Shown one piece after another: positions 61,453 to 64,000 of a DNA stretch of 64,000 nt; the stretch's first letter is position 1; the number at the start of each line of letters is the position of its first letter. Origin of the DNA: an uncultured Bacteroides sp. (GTDB lineage Bacteria > Bacteroidota > Bacteroidia > Bacteroidales > Bacteroidaceae); contig NZ_CAUFUE010000019.1 of the NCBI RefSeq assembly GCF_959029255.1, positions 1 through 64,000 of the forward strand, given 5' to 3'. The position numbers and the translations under genes are program-made. The notes beneath the pieces are model-generated. The model saw nothing but the letters and a program-made list of their open reading frames with translations, was not told the DNA's origin and made no database searches.

Positions 61453-62844
61453 TTACTTTTCTCTTCCTCCTCCGAGCGCTTGATACAAGCTGACTACAGC
61501 CTGCATGCTGGCAAAGGTGTCGGATACTTCCGAAAGTTGCGCGCTGAGATAGGATTGCTCGGCAGACAGGACTTCCAGATAGGTTGACGTGCCTAATTTA
61601 AACAATTCTTTTGTATCTTCGGCTGCTTTGCGGGCGGAATTTACTTGAATATCGCGGGAAGCGGCTTTTTCCGTTATCATCTGATATTGGTACAAAGCGT
61701 TGCTTACTTCATTTCCGGCATTCAGCAGGGAAGTCTGGAACTGGATTTTGGCTTGTTCTTCCTGTGCTTTCGCCTGTTTCAGACGGGCGATGTTGGCGCC
61801 GCGATAGAACAGGGGCTGCGTCAGCGAGCCGATGGCGGAAGCCAGCAGTTTACCCGGATTGACGATGGCGGATCCGGCGCTGTTGGTCCAGCCTGCCGAA
61901 CCGCTCAATGTAATCTGCGGATAGAAGGCGGCACGTGCGCTGTTGGTGTTGTAATACTTCGATGCCAATGACATTTCGGCTGCTTTCACATCCGGGCGGT
62001 TGGATAACAACTGCAAGGGAATGCCGACGGAGAATTCTGACGGGAGTTGTTGTGCTTCCATTGTGCCGCGTGAGATGTTCTGCGCAGGCTGGTTCAGCAT
62101 CAGGCACAATGCGTTTTCCGTTTCGCGGATGCTTTGATGGATGTCGGGCAGGGATGCCTTGACTTGCGCGTATGCGGTGCGGCTCTGTTCTACGGCAGCC
62201 GAAGTGACGCCAAAGATACCTGCGTCTTTCATCGCTTGCACCGTCTCCATATTTCTTTTCAGAATGTCTACGGTACCTTCGGTTATTTGCAATTGGCGGT
62301 CGAGCATCAACAGCGTGTAGTACATATTAGCCACATTGGCAATGACTTGTGTCTGTACGGCTTGTTCGTAGAACTGGGTTTGCTTCAGGGAAACCTGTGC
62401 ATTGCGTTTGGGATTGAGCAACTGGCCGAAGAGGTCGATTTGCCAACTTGCCGTCACGGGCAGTGAATAGGTTTGCGTTGCTTTACCCTTGTCCCAACTG
62501 CTTACGGTTCCTTGCGGGGAAAGTCCCAACATAGGAGCGTATGCCAGGCGTGCGGATATCAGTGCCGCTTGTGCCTGCTTCACGTTCAGGGCAGCGCTGC
62601 GAAGGTCGGCATTGTTTGCCAGTGCTTGCTCTATAAGCGTCTGCAACTGCGGGTCTGTGAATACCTCCCGCCAAGGCAGGTTTCCGAAGTTGGCAGTGTC
62701 TGAAGCGAGGGTATCGTTCACCGAGGCGGTGTCGCGATACAATCCTTCGGCAGTGATGTCATCGGGTCTGTCGTATGATTTGTAGATGTGGCAACTGCTC
62801 AGCAGAGCGGTCGCACACATCAGAGTTATAATTTGCTTCTTCAT
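61453..62844 (-). CDS. Outer-membrane efflux lipoprotein (TolC/OprM type)
   Basis: It is the outer-membrane channel of a tripartite RND pump. The protein of about 463 residues has a lipoprotein signal (MKKQIITLMCATALLSSC) and two outer-membrane-efflux repeats (from LPWREVFTDPQLQTLIEQALANNADLR, and from QLPSEFSVGIPLQLLSNRPDV), with long coiled-coil helices. The start at 62844 is used because the longer frame to 62931 reads through a repeat and has no signal at its start. It lies about 100 bases downstream of the RND gene and 15 bases upstream of lpxA. Confidence 0.92.
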   Translation of the reverse strand: MKKQIITLMCATALLSSCHIYKSYDRPDDITAEGLYRDTASVNDTLASDTANFGNLPWREVFTDPQLQTLIEQALANNADLRSAALNVKQAQAALISARLAYAPMLGLSPQGTVSSWDKGKATQTYSLPVTASWQIDLFGQLLNPKRNAQVSLKQTQFYEQAVQTQVIANVANMYYTLLMLDRQLQITEGTVDILKRNMETVQAMKDAGIFGVTSAAVEQSRTAYAQVKASLPDIHQSIRETENALCLMLNQPAQNISRGTMEAQQLPSEFSVGIPLQLLSNRPDVKAAEMSLASKYYNTNSARAAFYPQITLSGSAGWTNSAGSAIVNPGKLLASAIGSLTQPLFYRGANIARLKQAKAQEEQAKIQFQTSLLNAGNEVSNALYQYQMITEKAASRDIQVNSARKAAEDTKELFKLGTSTYLEVLSAEQSYLSAQLSEVSDTFASMQAVVSLYQALGGGREK

Positions 62845-62860
62845 AATTTTATTCCTTTTA

Positions 62861-62941
62861 ATGAAGAATGATGAATGAAGAATTTGGCTGCGCTCTGCAA
62901 ATATGCCGCAAGGTAATTCTTCATTCTTCATTCTTCATTCT
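62861..62941. repeat. Inverted word repeat (AATGAAGAATG type) within the efflux operon
   Basis: ATGAAGAATGATGAATGAAG (from 62861) is complemented by CTTCATTCTTCATTCTTCAT-type words (62915-62941). It lies between the RND and outer-membrane genes of one operon, so it is probably transcribed and forms a hairpin in the mRNA. Confidence 0.75.
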
Positions 62942-62945
62942 CAAT

Positions 62946-64000
62946 TTATTTAGTGTATTGCTCAATCTCAGGTTCTGCATCCGAGTTGTCCACATCGGCC
63001 CATTCCATCGGCTTGAATTTCTCTTGCAGATACTGGAAGGCCACGAATAAAGCGGGTACTATGAAAATCTGTAATATCATACCGATTAACATACCACCGA
63101 TGGCCGATGTTCCCAGGGTGCGGTTACCATTGGCGCCTGCGCCGGAAGCCATCATCAACGGAATCAAACCGACAATCATAGCCAAAGAGGTCATCAAGAT
63201 AGGTCGCAAACGGGCGGCGGCACCCAATACGGCTGCCCATGTGATACTCATACCCATCTTACGACGGTCGAGGGCGAACTCAACAATCAAGATGGCGTTC
63301 TTTGCCAACAGACCCATCAACATAATCAATGCAATCTGCATATAGATGTCATTGGACATGGAGCCCATAATCATCTTCAATACCGAGATATTGCCGATGG
63401 CGCTCATGCCGTTGACGAACAGGAAGCTACCGAGCAAACCGAACGGTATGGAGAGCAATACGGAAAGCGGCAGGATGTAGCTTTCGTATTGTGCACTCAG
63501 CAACAGGTAAACGAATACGAAGCAGAGCACGAAAATCAGGCCGGTGGTGCTGCCACTGGTTTCGGCCTCTTCACGAGCCATACCGCCAAGTTCGTAAGCG
63601 AAACCCGCAGGCAGGTTCTCTTTGGCAACCTCAGAAATAGCTGCCAACGCCTGACCGGAAGTGTAGCCGGTAGCCGGAGCAACCATTACCTTCATAGAGG
63701 TATAAAGGTTGAAACGGCTGATGATGTCCGGTCCGTATACCTTTTTAATGGAAACGAACTGGGTAATCGGCGCCATTTCGCTACCGTTGCGCACTTTGAT
63801 GCTCGACAGAGATTCCAAGTTTTTGGTTGCGTTCGGTTCGGCCTGAATCATGACACGGTACATCTTACCAAAACTGTTGAAGTTGGAGGCATAAAGACCG
63901 CCGAAATATCCTTGCATAGTGCTGAGGATGTCACTTGGGCTGAGACCTGCTTTCTTACAAGCCGCTGCGTCGATATCGAGCATATATTGCGGGAAGTTAG
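62946..64000 (-). CDS. RND efflux pump inner-membrane subunit, C-terminal part
   Basis: This is the C-terminal portion of an AcrB/MexB-type proton-driven transporter; its start lies beyond the window edge. About 350 residues are visible. They include a porter-domain segment (DIDAAACKKAGLSPSDILSTMQGYFGG), GGMAREEAETSG before the membrane half, then membrane segments (GLIFVLCFVFVYLLLSAQYES, LSVLLSIPFGLLGSFLF, IALIMLMGLLAKNAILIVEFA, TSLAMIVGLIPLM) and the C-terminal GTSAIGGMLIGMILQIFIVPALF. Substrates cannot be predicted. It is followed by the outer-membrane channel and lpxA. Confidence 0.93.
   Translation of the reverse strand, partial: NFPQYMLDIDAAACKKAGLSPSDILSTMQGYFGGLYASNFNSFGKMYRVMIQAEPNATKNLESLSSIKVRNGSEMAPITQFVSIKKVYGPDIISRFNLYTSMKVMVAPATGYTSGQALAAISEVAKENLPAGFAYELGGMAREEAETSGSTTGLIFVLCFVFVYLLLSAQYESYILPLSVLLSIPFGLLGSFLFVNGMSAIGNISVLKMIMGSMSNDIYMQIALIMLMGLLAKNAILIVEFALDRRKMGMSITWAAVLGAAARLRPILMTSLAMIVGLIPLMMASGAGANGNRTLGTSAIGGMLIGMILQIFIVPALFVAFQYLQEKFKPMEWADVDNSDAEPEIEQYTK

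Noticed and set aside
62845..62931. N-terminal extension of the outer-membrane efflux protein.
   Set aside because: It is translated repeat sequence; the lipoprotein signal starts at 62844.

Overview
The window looks like chromosomal DNA of a Bacteroides species (Bacteroidota). The evidence is four SusC/SusD pairs, two hybrid two-component systems (HTCS) with periplasmic beta-propeller sensors, the lipoprotein signals, and many promoters with the Bacteroides -7 element TAnnTTTG. I do not assign a species. No rRNA, tRNA, CRISPR array, integrase or complete insertion sequence was recognised.

Layout. 1-6.7 kb is mostly housekeeping. It holds a frameshifted metallo-beta-lactamase-fold gene, the minus-strand operon dapB - lepB - second LepB-like protein, a DUF2851 gene and a DUF4348 gene. 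The second LepB-like protein lacks both catalytic residues. 7.4-37.6 kb is a glycosaminoglycan locus: a DUF6250 protein, an ABC-type family 8 polysaccharide lyase (PL8), a serine-type sulfatase, two SusC/SusD pairs, an AC-type PL8 lyase, an HTCS and two further ABC-type PL8 lyases. A tRNA-dihydrouridine synthase gene and a small unknown gene with a structured leader interrupt it. 38.0-54.8 kb is a second, minus-strand locus: HTCS, sulfatase, SusC-SusD-DUF5017 surface lipoprotein, then SusC-SusD. 54.9-56.7 kb carries a NahK-like N-acetylhexosamine kinase and a CBM9-like protein. 56.7-64 kb holds a second small gene with a structured leader, an AAA/DUF4143 ATPase, a glutamine synthetase, an isolated lpxA and part of an RND efflux operon.

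How the genes work together. Four PL8-type lyases, two sulfatases and four uptake systems point to breakdown of chondroitin sulfate, dermatan sulfate or hyaluronan. Surface lipoproteins bind the chains, the SusC/D transporters import oligosaccharides, periplasmic lyases and sulfatases process them, and each HTCS senses a product and activates its locus. The NahK-like kinase would phosphorylate released GalNAc or GlcNAc. No GH88 unsaturated glucuronyl hydrolase and no sulfatase-maturing enzyme is in the window, so those steps must be encoded elsewhere.

The most unusual content is non-coding. (1) Both SusC promoters of the second locus carry the same dyad operator at exactly the same distance from the -7 box. 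(2) Two unrelated small genes share a leader made of a -7 box, a long hairpin with matching outer arms, and about 90 nt before the ATG. At one of them three segments form two mutually exclusive pairings. (3) Three separate arrays repeat with a period of exactly 22 bp although their sequences differ. (4) Intergenic inverted repeats are nested inside one another in a modular way.
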